The position numbers and the translations under genes are program-made. From DATHKG01 sp035489435 (lineage in GTDB: Bacteria; Bacteroidota; Bacteroidia; Chitinophagales; Chitinophagaceae), in NCBI GenBank assembly GCA_035489435.1, contig DATHKG010000064.1: DNA of 64,000 bases, one strand, 5' to 3'. Positions within the stretch are counted from its first letter, which is position 1. Every line of letters begins with the position of its first letter. The notes under the pieces were generated by a model that had not been told where the DNA came from, searched no databases, and saw nothing but the letters and a program-made list of their open reading frames with translations. Positions 46,153 through 55,447 of this stretch are shown piece after piece.

Positions 46153-47145
46153 CTAATTTGAATTTCGATTCTCAAAATAACTGGCATATTCACCCATGTT
46201 CCAACTGGTCATATTATGACTTTGTCGGCATTCAGTATAAAAATTTAATATTTGGTTTAGGTTTTCCATATTCTCATCAGGGTAATCACCGAAGTTTTCC
46301 GGATGCCACCAGAGATGATAACATTCTTTTTTTATTGCCGCCGTCTTCATCTCCCCCATTAACCTGTTCAATACAAGCTTATTTGCAAACTTATACCTGG
46401 GATGCCAGGGTCTTAAAAACCGGCTGGCTGGTACCTGGAGTGGTTCGCCGGTTAAAGGCTTCAATGAACTAAGTGGAAAAGAAGTCCTTTTAGAAGCCAT
46501 TGGGAAATACGCATCACCCGTCCGGAAAATTTTTCTGATCAGGTTGCCGCCTTTGTCTGATACCGGACTCCAGAACCAATCTTCAGGATTCGATCTGATT
46601 GTTTTGATGCCATTATCATAGCAAACTTTTAAATGCACCGGGTTAAACTGGTTTCTTGGAAACACCAATGAAACGGTGGTCGTATTAAACTTTGATGCGG
46701 CACGCTGCACGGACCTTAGATCCGCACCGAATGCATCTTCACCGTGTAGTTTTTCAAGACAGTAATAATGACTAAATGTATGGGTGCCTAATTCCTGACC
46801 CGGATATGATAAGATCTTTTCAATCATTTCGGGTGCGAAATGCGCCCATTTGTAACGTGGATCCAGGCCGTTTTCTCTGACATAGCGATAGGCCGAATAA
46901 ATATTATTTTCATAAGCCGGCTCACTGGCTGGTTTCAGCTCATGCCATTCCTGCTGATCCTTTGCAAACAAAGACCCGACCGAAGCCCAGGTTACATGCA
47001 CCTTATGTTTATCAAAAAGTTCAAGCATGGAGGGAATTAGCCTCAACGTATTTTCGTAACAGCGTTTCCTTTCGTCCCTGTTTCTTTTATCGAAAACACC
47101 CCAGTGGAGTTCAAAATCAAGACTTACTGTAAATATCCCATCCAT
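46153..47145 (-). CDS. polysaccharide deacetylase (NodB-like)
   Basis: 330-residue NodB-homology protein. The N-terminus FTVSLDFELHWGVFD supplies the catalytic Asp and a metal Asp/Glu. LGTHTFSHYYC near residues 118-128 is the HxxxxH metal site. The length and WGVFD motif match family 4 carbohydrate esterases of polysaccharide clusters. No clear signal peptide is seen, so it may act on lipid-linked precursors. It lies one base from the polymerase-like gene upstream and converges on the GNAT gene. Confidence 0.87.
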   Translation of the reverse strand: MDGIFTVSLDFELHWGVFDKRNRDERKRCYENTLRLIPSMLELFDKHKVHVTWASVGSLFAKDQQEWHELKPASEPAYENNIYSAYRYVRENGLDPRYKWAHFAPEMIEKILSYPGQELGTHTFSHYYCLEKLHGEDAFGADLRSVQRAASKFNTTTVSLVFPRNQFNPVHLKVCYDNGIKTIRSNPEDWFWSPVSDKGGNLIRKIFRTGDAYFPMASKRTSFPLSSLKPLTGEPLQVPASRFLRPWHPRYKFANKLVLNRLMGEMKTAAIKKECYHLWWHPENFGDYPDENMENLNQILNFYTECRQSHNMTSWNMGEYASYFENRNSN

Positions 47146-47146
47146 T

Positions 47147-48409
47147 TTATAAACCGTTTATACCGGCCTGGTATTGTTTTTCAGATTCAGCTTCATCCAG
47201 CATTTTCTGGTCATTTATATATTTTTTTCGCCTGGCCATCACTACGCTTTGTTTATAGTCAAGAAACGCGATGATGATAAAAAGAAAAAAATACATCACC
47301 ATGCTTTTCTGTCGGATTATGATTCCCATATTTGAAAGCGTTGCAGACAAGGCAAAAGAAGTGGCCAGGAACGCCACCGCACAGGTTTTAACAAGTGCCG
47401 AACTTACTCGTATAAATTTGAAAAAGCCTGGTTGAAAAAGATTAGCTGCCAGGAGAATGTAAATAACGTTCTCAAATGAAACTATCAACCCCGCAATTCC
47501 CGGTGCATCAAAGAAAAGTGGTCTGAACCAGAATGTAAAAAGTTTCAGAACAAGCGGATAGTTTGAAATATCAACTCCTGAATTTGACTTTGCAAGCTCA
47601 CCGGATCTTGTTGTCGAAAACTTGTCAAAACTTTCAACAAGGTTTTCTGTATCAAGACCAACAAAATTCATAATAGTATTATACATGAGCGCAAGGGTGA
47701 TGGCAACTCCAAAAAAGACAATGGCTTTCTGGTAACCCGGAATTTTTTGTCTCCCTGTAAACATGCCCACAATAATGCCCACTGTCATAAATAAAAACAC
47801 ATGTGGCCGAACATGATAAACGATGACAAGTCCCAGTATCAGGGCTATTTTCCGTTTATTTATTTTGCTCAGACCATACATGGTCATCGCCAGTCCCCAG
47901 AATATAATGGAACCTTTACCCAATGAGGATGTCCAGTAATGCATGTTTGGCAGGAAAATAAACAGGGTGATCATATCAATGCCCTTTTTACTGCCGCCAA
48001 GTGATGTATTGGCCAGGAACCTGTGCGGATATACAATGTTTTCCTTGAAGAATATATAAAAATAAACAAAGCCCCAATACCCCAGGTATGTAAACAAAAC
48101 CATCATCATCTCGTAGCTAAATCCCAGATGTTTGATAAATGGATATCCTACGAAGTCAATAAAACGGGTACCCGTGGTATAAATCGAGAGCCAGTCCCAG
48201 TGCTCATACAATGACCTTAAGTAATAGCCAACCGAATCAGACCTGGAATTCATGACCATGACATAGTAAATACCGGCAAATAAAATATGGTACCAGTAAA
48301 GGCCCTTCATGAGGTTGGTATCAAACCATGGTTTGCCCCGCCTTAATGAATCGAGGATTGGGATAGTTATTCCAAACAACACAATGATTAATATAATGGC
48401 TCCTATCAC
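47147..48409 (-). CDS. EpsG-like polysaccharide polymerase (Wzy role)
   Basis: 420-residue polytopic membrane protein with about 10 transmembrane segments. NSRSDSVGYYLRSLYEHWDW near residue 55 and the SLGKGSIIFWGLAMTMYG segment near 163 are typical of EpsG-type proteins, the Wzy-like enzymes that polymerise lipid-linked repeat units on the outer face of the inner membrane. Sequence conservation in this family is low, so the call relies on topology and on its place between glycosyltransferases and a deacetylase. No other polymerase candidate is seen in the locus. Confidence 0.72.
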   Translation of the reverse strand: MIGAIILIIVLFGITIPILDSLRRGKPWFDTNLMKGLYWYHILFAGIYYVMVMNSRSDSVGYYLRSLYEHWDWLSIYTTGTRFIDFVGYPFIKHLGFSYEMMMVLFTYLGYWGFVYFYIFFKENIVYPHRFLANTSLGGSKKGIDMITLFIFLPNMHYWTSSLGKGSIIFWGLAMTMYGLSKINKRKIALILGLVIVYHVRPHVFLFMTVGIIVGMFTGRQKIPGYQKAIVFFGVAITLALMYNTIMNFVGLDTENLVESFDKFSTTRSGELAKSNSGVDISNYPLVLKLFTFWFRPLFFDAPGIAGLIVSFENVIYILLAANLFQPGFFKFIRVSSALVKTCAVAFLATSFALSATLSNMGIIIRQKSMVMYFFLFIIIAFLDYKQSVVMARRKKYINDQKMLDEAESEKQYQAGINGL

Positions 48410-48414
48410 TTAAA

Positions 48415-49539
48415 TTATTTTAGTGTTTCACTATATATTGTTTCAAGCTCGCCCACCATCTTTTCCATGCTAAAATTGCTGATAACAGTTTTTCTTGCAT
48501 TTTCTCCCATTTCACGGATCATTGCCCGGTTACGGATAAATGGTTCGAGCTTTTCTGCAAGCATCATCGGATCAGCAACCGGCACAAGGACACCGTTTAA
48601 CCCATCCTTTACCAACTCGCTGATTCCTCCTGCCTCTGTACAGGCAGGCATTACTTCCATACTCATGGCCTCTAATAAAGCTATGGGTAATCCTTCAAAT
48701 TCTGAACTCATCATAAATATATCCAATGCTTTCAGATAAGGTCTTATTTCCGTTTGCAAACCTGCAAAATGCACATATTCTGCTGTCTGCAATTCCGCCG
48801 CCTTTGCAAAAATTTCCTCCTTCAATACACCATCACCAATGATGATGAACCGGACATCCGGAAAATTTCTATGAATCCGGTGAGCGATTTCCAGCCAGGT
48901 AGTTAATCTTTTCTGAGCCCGGAACACACAGGTTATACCTATTAATACAGATTCCCGGGGGATATTAAACTGCTTTCGTATGTCAGAACCTCCCTGGTAA
49001 GAATCAGAAAATTTTGTCGTGTTGATACCATTTAAAACAACCTGCACTATTGGTCTGCTTTTTTTGTGGTGGCTTTTTATTGAATTGGCTACTTCCGTCG
49101 AAACCGCAATCACCCGCTCCTGGCTGGAGTAGGTTATTTTATTTAGATGATAGGTGAGTTTATGATACCTCTCCCATAAATTATGTTCTGTATAAACCAC
49201 GGGAACACCGGCTAGTCTCCCAACAATCCTGCCGGTTATACCCGCCCAGGGAAGGTGACAATGAATCAGCCTGATCCTGTTTTTCCGCACATATGATATT
49301 ATAGCCGGGATTTTCGCCATGATAGCGAGGTTATTTTTGGCGGAATAACAAGTGACCACTCCTCCTGCGTTTTGGATGGCTCCTACCATCTGGTCTTTCC
49401 AGGGGATGAAATAAATATAATGAAACCGGTATTTCGACTGATCATGTTTAGCCAGCGTTTCGGGTAAAAGTGTTTCTGCCCCACCCCTTCCAAGCGACTT
49501 AATAATATGCAGTATATGTATCGGTTCGTTACTTTCCAT
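48415..49539 (-). CDS. GT4 glycosyltransferase
   Basis: 374-residue GT-B glycosyltransferase. It opens with ILHIIKSLGRGGAETLLP (glycine-rich acceptor loop), has HCHLPWAGITGRIVGRL near residue 93-109, and ends with SEFEGLPIALLEA, an intact EX7E motif for the nucleotide sugar. It is cytoplasmic. It lies five bases from the EpsG-like gene and 23 from the next GT4. It probably adds one sugar of the repeat; donor unknown. Confidence 0.9.
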   Translation of the reverse strand: MESNEPIHILHIIKSLGRGGAETLLPETLAKHDQSKYRFHYIYFIPWKDQMVGAIQNAGGVVTCYSAKNNLAIMAKIPAIISYVRKNRIRLIHCHLPWAGITGRIVGRLAGVPVVYTEHNLWERYHKLTYHLNKITYSSQERVIAVSTEVANSIKSHHKKSRPIVQVVLNGINTTKFSDSYQGGSDIRKQFNIPRESVLIGITCVFRAQKRLTTWLEIAHRIHRNFPDVRFIIIGDGVLKEEIFAKAAELQTAEYVHFAGLQTEIRPYLKALDIFMMSSEFEGLPIALLEAMSMEVMPACTEAGGISELVKDGLNGVLVPVADPMMLAEKLEPFIRNRAMIREMGENARKTVISNFSMEKMVGELETIYSETLK

Positions 49540-49562
49540 TTTTAGACTTCCTACTTAATTTG

Positions 49563-50648
49563 TTATTTTTTGATCAGGCTGTGGTATGCATCTACGAATT
49601 TTTCAGTTATGGCAGAATTGAGGTATTCTGATTTAACCAATCGGTATGCATTCTCATTAATCGCATCAGCAGGCTGATTCACTGCTTTTAATACCGCTGC
49701 CACAAATCCTGCTTCGTCATCTTTTTGCACCAGGTAACCGGTCTCATTGTTAATCAGGATTTCACCTATGCCGCCTACATTATAAGCTACTACCGGTGTC
49801 TTACAATAGAATGCTTCCAGTATAACCCCCGGCAAACCTTCTATTATGCTTGGTAAAACAAGCAAATCGGCTTGTTTGATCATTTGCATGGCATCTTTCC
49901 GGAAGCCATGAAAGATCACTTTATCGTTCAGACCTTTTTGATTTACCAGTATTTCAATTTCATCTTTCAGTATACCGTTTCCGACTAACTCGAGGGTGGC
50001 GGGATGACCAGCCTTCAGTATTTTTTCAAAAATGCTGATCAGACCCTTGTGGTTTTTTTCAAAACTAAATCCTCCGACATGAATGATGCGAAACGGTGCC
50101 CCGGGAAGCCTGGCTGTTTTTTGAATGGCTCCAAGTTCGGGTTCTTCAATGCCTATTGGTATGTTGACAATAGGGTTCGGGAAGTTTGGAAAGATTGCTG
50201 AGAAATCTTTTGCTGAAGTTTTACTTACCGAAGCTACCAGGTCAGCATAGCGGAAAAAAAAACCGTTGAATAATTTCGCTGTCTGCGATTTTATATAAAG
50301 ACTAATAGTGCTGGCATTCCTGAAAACTATCGGTTGTTTCCATCGGTAAAATAACTTTGAGGAAACTGCATATTTAAGCGTGTCGCCGGCATTCGCCTGT
50401 ATCAGATCCGGTTTTTCTTTGTCAATGATTTCTGCCAGTTTTTTCCAGGCGGTCCTGTCAAATAAACGCCTGGAACTCCTGCCACCTAAATAGAATTTTT
50501 TTCCGGTGAAGGGTAAAGGTGCCTCACCAGGAAACACAAATACAAGTATTGCGTCATGCCCCGCTTTATTTAAATGCGAAGCCAGCTGGGAAGCAAACAT
50601 CTCTGCCCCTCTCAATTGCGGTTTCTGAACAAGTTGAAGAATTTTCAC
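49563..50648 (-). CDS. GT4 glycosyltransferase
   Basis: 361-residue GT-B glycosyltransferase with LVQKPQLRGAEMFASQLA at the N-terminus, IHVGGFSFEKNHKGLI in the inter-domain linker, and SIIEGLPGVILEA (intact EX7E). Its start codon overlaps the stop of the upstream GT4 by four bases, so the pair is translationally coupled. It is distinct in sequence from the other two GT4 neighbours and likely uses a different acceptor. Sugar not assignable. Confidence 0.9.
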   Translation of the reverse strand: MKILQLVQKPQLRGAEMFASQLASHLNKAGHDAILVFVFPGEAPLPFTGKKFYLGGRSSRRLFDRTAWKKLAEIIDKEKPDLIQANAGDTLKYAVSSKLFYRWKQPIVFRNASTISLYIKSQTAKLFNGFFFRYADLVASVSKTSAKDFSAIFPNFPNPIVNIPIGIEEPELGAIQKTARLPGAPFRIIHVGGFSFEKNHKGLISIFEKILKAGHPATLELVGNGILKDEIEILVNQKGLNDKVIFHGFRKDAMQMIKQADLLVLPSIIEGLPGVILEAFYCKTPVVAYNVGGIGEILINNETGYLVQKDDEAGFVAAVLKAVNQPADAINENAYRLVKSEYLNSAITEKFVDAYHSLIKK

Positions 50649-51790
50649 TGTTGTGCGGCGATTTTATGATGCAGGTAATTTTCGAACTGGTTCACAATAT
50701 CACTCAGTTCAAAGCTCGTTTTCGCATATGCATAACCGTTTGCCGCATATTCATGTGCTTTTTCCATATTGTTCTTATACCAGCTCATAGCCTTGAATAT
50801 TTCATCCGGCGATTCCGTTCCGAATTCATAGCCAGTCTGCAGATGAGTTATAATCTCCTGGTTCTGTGGTATATTAGTTGCAAGCACAGGCAGTTCCGCA
50901 AACAAGGCTTCTACGAGCGCTCCGCTAAATCCTTCCATGATGGATGGAAATACAAAACAATCATAATCCGCCAGGATATCCGGAACATCTTTCCTGGCTC
51001 CCAGTAATGTTACTTTTCCTTCCAGTTTTTCGGTTGTGATCAAGTTGTTCAACTCCCCTTTAAGTGGTCCGTCTCCAATAATTGTGAGGGTTGCATCAGG
51101 ATGCAGATCCACAAATTTCCGAAAGCCCAGTATTAGGTAGCGATGCCCCTTTACAGTGAACAACCGGCTGACATTTACAAAATTTATGGTGCGATTGAAT
51201 GGAAGATTTCCTCCGGGTCTGCGTTTTATTTTAAAACTGTCGCGCCCCCGGTTAATAACTTCAATCTTTTCAGGAGCAATTGCCAGGTGAATGGCATTTG
51301 CTTCTTTTATGGCCTTCGAATTAGCCACAAAGCCAACACAATACTTACTGGTATAGCGGTTAATTGATTTGAAAACATTAACAAGCTTCCTTGCTTTCCA
51401 GCTTAAATGCTGATTGTATGATGGAGTGTAAAGATCATTTACAAAAGTACCTAACACCGGTACATGATTGAACCTGGCCACAAGTCTTGCTACTATCTCA
51501 GACCTGGTTAAATAGGCGACAATCAGATCCGGCTTTTCCTCGCAGACAATTTTCTTTAGTTCCTGGTAAGCCCTGACAAAACCGTATTTCTGCTTAATAT
51601 TGAGAGAATACACTTTCTTTCCATATTCAGCAAAACGTGGCTTTAATGCTTCGCCCGGGTAAAGATGGCAAATCACTGATTCCGTATTTACAAATCGACT
51701 GCTATTGGCCAACAGGCTCTGTTCAGCTCCTCCCAACTGGAGGGTATCTATAACAAACAGGATTTTTTTCTTCCCTTCAGTATACATCAT
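50645..51790 (-). CDS. GT4 glycosyltransferase
   Basis: 381-residue GT-B glycosyltransferase: ILFVIDTLQLGGAEQSLL start, FVNVSRLFTVKGHRYLI linker and SIMEGFSGALVEA (EX7E). It overlaps the next GT4 by four bases and is ten bases from the GT2 gene upstream. The three consecutive GT4 genes (48415-51790) and two GT2 genes make five sequential transferases beside the polymerase, enough for a five- or six-sugar repeat unit. Confidence 0.9.
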   Translation of the reverse strand: MMYTEGKKKILFVIDTLQLGGAEQSLLANSSRFVNTESVICHLYPGEALKPRFAEYGKKVYSLNIKQKYGFVRAYQELKKIVCEEKPDLIVAYLTRSEIVARLVARFNHVPVLGTFVNDLYTPSYNQHLSWKARKLVNVFKSINRYTSKYCVGFVANSKAIKEANAIHLAIAPEKIEVINRGRDSFKIKRRPGGNLPFNRTINFVNVSRLFTVKGHRYLILGFRKFVDLHPDATLTIIGDGPLKGELNNLITTEKLEGKVTLLGARKDVPDILADYDCFVFPSIMEGFSGALVEALFAELPVLATNIPQNQEIITHLQTGYEFGTESPDEIFKAMSWYKNNMEKAHEYAANGYAYAKTSFELSDIVNQFENYLHHKIAAQQ

Positions 51791-51800
51791 AAAACAGCGC

Positions 51801-52679
51801 TTAATTGGAACGTTTGCTATCGAATGTCAGTGACTTGGGGTCAAGGGTTTTTCCTTCAACTCCTCTCAATCCATGCCAGATGCCGGTTATTCTTAACCGG
51901 ACACGTTGGAAGCGATCCGGTGCAAAAACAGCAGCGCCGATTAATAATTTTGATTGCAGGTAAGTATATTCCAGTAAACGCTTCAGCGAGAAATATTCCT
52001 TCAAAATAAGCATCTGGTTACGGGATGAATAATATCCCCGCCAAAGGGTGGCTTTGGTAAAAGAACCCTGGCCACCAAGATGCAACCTGTTCACAGGGCC
52101 GAGGTTTAACAAGCCGATTTTATAGCCATGTTTTTTTAGCCTGATAATGTATTCATCGTCATCACACATCATGAAAAACCGCTCACAGGTAGTACCGATC
52201 TTCCTGACCACATCACCGCGGATGATAGCTCCATCCACCAGCGCATAATCAACTTCAGTTAATGGCTGGGTGGTATTAACTTTTCTTTTCGTTCCAAACC
52301 GGATGTTGGAGCCACTTAGTCCGACCAATGCAAAATCAGATTTGCTGATATTTGTAACCAGGTCTTTTAAGACGTTACTTTTATAATACGAATCATCGTC
52401 GAGTACCCAGAAATAATCAAAGTCTCTTAACTTCAGCCCAAGTTTCATTCCTTGTGAGATAGCATAACCAGCACCCATGTTGTTGTCCAGGTGAATTGTT
52501 TTAATGCGCTGGTCGATCAGTAAAGTCTGAAGATATTCTTTGGTACCATCGGTACTGTAATTATCTACTATAATGATATTTGTAGGTGGATATTCCTGGT
52601 CCAGAACATGTGCAAGCGTGGATTTTAGAATTTCCAGCCTGTTATAAGTGACCATGACGGCACAAACAGTATTATTCAT
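51801..52679 (-). CDS. GT2 glycosyltransferase (GlfT2/rhamnosyltransferase-like)
   Basis: 292-residue GT-A glycosyltransferase. It starts VCAVMVTYNRLEILKSTL, has IIIVDNYSTDGTKEYL, and a DDD metal motif in FWVLDDDSYY. The later MMCDDDEYIIRLKKHGYKIG with GQGSFTKATLWRGYYSSRNQ is typical of galactofuranosyl- and rhamnosyltransferase-like members. It is not part of the five-copy array, which is clearly different. It probably adds a deoxyhexose or galactofuranose, but this is a family-level guess. Confidence 0.85.
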   Translation of the reverse strand: MNNTVCAVMVTYNRLEILKSTLAHVLDQEYPPTNIIIVDNYSTDGTKEYLQTLLIDQRIKTIHLDNNMGAGYAISQGMKLGLKLRDFDYFWVLDDDSYYKSNVLKDLVTNISKSDFALVGLSGSNIRFGTKRKVNTTQPLTEVDYALVDGAIIRGDVVRKIGTTCERFFMMCDDDEYIIRLKKHGYKIGLLNLGPVNRLHLGGQGSFTKATLWRGYYSSRNQMLILKEYFSLKRLLEYTYLQSKLLIGAAVFAPDRFQRVRLRITGIWHGLRGVEGKTLDPKSLTFDSKRSN

Positions 52680-52703
52680 TAAAGGGTGTTGAAAAGTGAA
52701 TGA

Positions 52704-53552
52704 TTACATAAGCCCGTACTTGAAGATCCGGAAATAATTCAGGATCCTTGTCGGGTTATGTTTGATGGCTTTCATCAGATATTCGACGGATTTTTTTCGA
52801 TCATTCATCTTGTAATTCGAAAATGCGATCGTTGCGCAGATATTTGAAATCTCTTTCGGATCGTGTTTTTTCAAAAAAGCAAAATGTTTTTTCAGGAATT
52901 GAGCACCACCATCACTTTTTCTTTGCCAGTTTGTACGTATTCGTTCACCGGCATGTATATTTATTTGAATGAGGTATTTGCGTATTGTTACAATTTTATA
53001 ATTTGTTTTGCGGATCTGGTCAATCAGGCGATAGCCGAGATCGGTCTGGATATTAGCCCGCAGATCTGCATCGTAGCCGCCAATAGCATTAAAAAGTTCT
53101 TTGCGGATAAAAAGTGAACCGCAGGTAAATTTAAGCATCATTTTTTCACCAAACAGGTGAAACTCGCCCAGGTCCTCTTCGATGATTGATCCATCCATAA
53201 ACTTCCTGATCGCACATGAACAGGCAATGCCGGTATCATCCTTCATTTCCTGGATTACAGTGGCCAACCATTCAGGATAGGCTTCGTCATCACTATCAAG
53301 GAAGGTAATAAATTCTCCTTTGGCATTACTTACGCCCACATTAAGGCTTGCCGCCTGTCCTGAATTTGCTTTTTTAACATAGCTGATCCGTGAATCCTGC
53401 AGAAATGGCCGGATAGCGTTTTCGGTATTGTCGGTAGAACCATCATCTACAATAATTAGCTCCCAGTCAGTAAAGGTCTGAGCCTGGATGCTTTTGATGG
53501 TTGTCTGGACTAGCTGTTCCCGGTTATAAGTTGGAGTTATTATCGAGATCAT
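52704..53552 (-). CDS. GT2 glycosyltransferase
   Basis: 282-residue GT-A glycosyltransferase with SIITPTYNREQLVQTTI, LIIVDDGSTDNTEN, and the metal pair in FITFLDSDDEAYP. CGSLFIRKELFNAIGGYD is the acceptor-side conserved segment. It is closer to the general WcaA-like GT2 group than to the five-copy array. It is 24 bases from the previous GT2 and 52 bases from the ABC transporter gene, in the same transcript. Confidence 0.9.
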   Translation of the reverse strand: MISIITPTYNREQLVQTTIKSIQAQTFTDWELIIVDDGSTDNTENAIRPFLQDSRISYVKKANSGQAASLNVGVSNAKGEFITFLDSDDEAYPEWLATVIQEMKDDTGIACSCAIRKFMDGSIIEEDLGEFHLFGEKMMLKFTCGSLFIRKELFNAIGGYDADLRANIQTDLGYRLIDQIRKTNYKIVTIRKYLIQINIHAGERIRTNWQRKSDGGAQFLKKHFAFLKKHDPKEISNICATIAFSNYKMNDRKKSVEYLMKAIKHNPTRILNYFRIFKYGLM

Positions 53553-53604
53553 TACCTAATACTTTTTTATAAGAATGATTTGGGTTATGCAAGTCAACAG
53601 CTGT

Positions 53605-55410
53605 TTACACAGCCTGTAACATCACCATTTTTTTGAACCTGGTCGACTTCGAAATCATTTCATCAAAGGTGCCTGAAGCAGATATTTTACCGTCATCTAA
53701 TAAATATATAAGATCAGCATTTTTGATCGTTGACAAACGGTGAGCAATAACTATCATTGTATAGCTGCCATGAAGTTTTTCAATGTTCTCCTGGATAATT
53801 CTTTCGGTTTCTGAATCAAGGGCGGAAGTTGCCTCATCGAAAATTAATATCTCGGAGTTTTTATAAAGCTCCCTCGCTATAGAAATACGTTGTTTCTGCC
53901 CGCCGGAAATCAGCATGCCATTATCTCCCAACTTTGTCTTTTCTTTATCAGGAAGAGAATTTACAAAATCACTTAACGAAGCCATTCTAACAATCTCCAG
54001 GAAGCGCTTAAGATTCTCCGGAGTGCGATCTGCCCAGAATGTGATATTGTTAAATATATCGTCATTAAAAATTACAGACTCCTGCGATATATAACCAATC
54101 TTGTTACGGTAAGTTGCAAGATCATACTCTTTTAATGGGACGTTGTCAATTAAGATATCACCGAGTTGCGGTCTGTATAAACCTGCAACCATATTGGCAA
54201 GCGTGGTTTTGCCGGATCCGCTTTCACCAATAAATGCAATGGTTTGTTTTGCAGGAATACTTACTGTTATATCATCCAGCGCCTTTTTGGAGTCATAACG
54301 AAATTCAACATTCCTGAATAAAACTTCTTTTTCAAGTTTTGTAAATTCGATGATCCCTGTAGCTTCCCGGGATTTTGTAAATTGATTGCTCAGCGTACTT
54401 ACAGCTTCCATACCACCACTATTCTCAACAAAGCCGTGCCACTCATTCTGTAATGAAACCAGGAAAGTGAGAGCCCGGTAAAAGAACAAAAGACTCGCAA
54501 GAATCGTAGTCAGATTGGTGCCCATCCAGCTTACCTGCACCAGGATCACTAAAGCAACAATGGTGATAATGATGGGCTCTTTTACACTTACAGCTATCGC
54601 TTTCATGTTACCCATCTTTTTGTTCAGGCCCTCGGTCTCGTCAATTACTCTTAAAAGTTTGCCGGAATATTTCGAAAAAGTATTTGTTGATTTAAGGTAT
54701 TTGAAATAATGAATAGACTGAACGAGAAACCCGTTAAAATCGCTGCCTTTTTCTGAAAGTTCTGCGGAAGCCTTTTTTGTTATACTGAAGATTTTCCGGT
54801 AGATAGAATTTGACAATGCTGCGCCCACACCCACAAGTAAAGCGAATTGATAGTTTGCCAGGAAGGCCAGACCAATATAAGTGGAAAGCATCACAAACAT
54901 CTGGGCAGAATTGAAGTATAGGGTCATCGTGTTAAACAACCTGGTTACTTCCCCGGTAAGAATATTCTGAATTTTTCCGGCATCGTGTTTAATAAAAGCA
55001 CCATAGGATAGATTTTGCAGATCATCAACCAGTTTATACCTTACTTTCTTTATGAAAAATTGCCTGATAGATGCATAGAAATTCAGCTGGATGTATTTAA
55101 AGATTCCTTTCAGTACAAATAAAGAAATCAGGATCATCAATACTGTAGTAAGGTTCATGGTAAGTCCCATACCTTCCATCATGTTTATAAAACCATGCAA
55201 TTTCCCGAGGGAACCATTATTTGATGAATTTGATGCGCCTGACTCAGAAACAGATTGTAGCAAAGGGATAAACATTGCCAGACCTAATCCGTCCATAATA
55301 CTGATCACAATACTCAGCAACAAATACAAAAAGAACCTGGCGCCAACAATGCGATAGTAAAATTTAAAATAACCCCAAAACGAATTTTTATAAGTCAGAT
55401 CCATCATCAT
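53605..55410 (-). CDS. ABC exporter half-transporter, PglK/MsbA-like flippase
   Basis: 601-residue fused permease-ATPase. The N-terminal ~330 residues hold about six transmembrane helices. The ATPase has Walker A GESGSGKTT near 390, the signature ISGGQKQR near 500 and Walker B ILIFDEATSALD. This is the layout of PglK, which flips lipid-linked oligosaccharides, and of MsbA-like lipid exporters. It sits directly downstream of wzc and among PglC/PglE/PglF relatives, and no Wzx-type flippase is seen, so a PglK-like role is the best reading. Three Met codons at the start make the exact start uncertain by two codons. Confidence 0.85.
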   Translation of the reverse strand: MMMDLTYKNSFWGYFKFYYRIVGARFFLYLLLSIVISIMDGLGLAMFIPLLQSVSESGASNSSNNGSLGKLHGFINMMEGMGLTMNLTTVLMILISLFVLKGIFKYIQLNFYASIRQFFIKKVRYKLVDDLQNLSYGAFIKHDAGKIQNILTGEVTRLFNTMTLYFNSAQMFVMLSTYIGLAFLANYQFALLVGVGAALSNSIYRKIFSITKKASAELSEKGSDFNGFLVQSIHYFKYLKSTNTFSKYSGKLLRVIDETEGLNKKMGNMKAIAVSVKEPIIITIVALVILVQVSWMGTNLTTILASLLFFYRALTFLVSLQNEWHGFVENSGGMEAVSTLSNQFTKSREATGIIEFTKLEKEVLFRNVEFRYDSKKALDDITVSIPAKQTIAFIGESGSGKTTLANMVAGLYRPQLGDILIDNVPLKEYDLATYRNKIGYISQESVIFNDDIFNNITFWADRTPENLKRFLEIVRMASLSDFVNSLPDKEKTKLGDNGMLISGGQKQRISIARELYKNSEILIFDEATSALDSETERIIQENIEKLHGSYTMIVIAHRLSTIKNADLIYLLDDGKISASGTFDEMISKSTRFKKMVMLQAV

Positions 55411-55447
55411 GTTTTACGTGAAAACTATAATTCTTTAGCTCATGCGT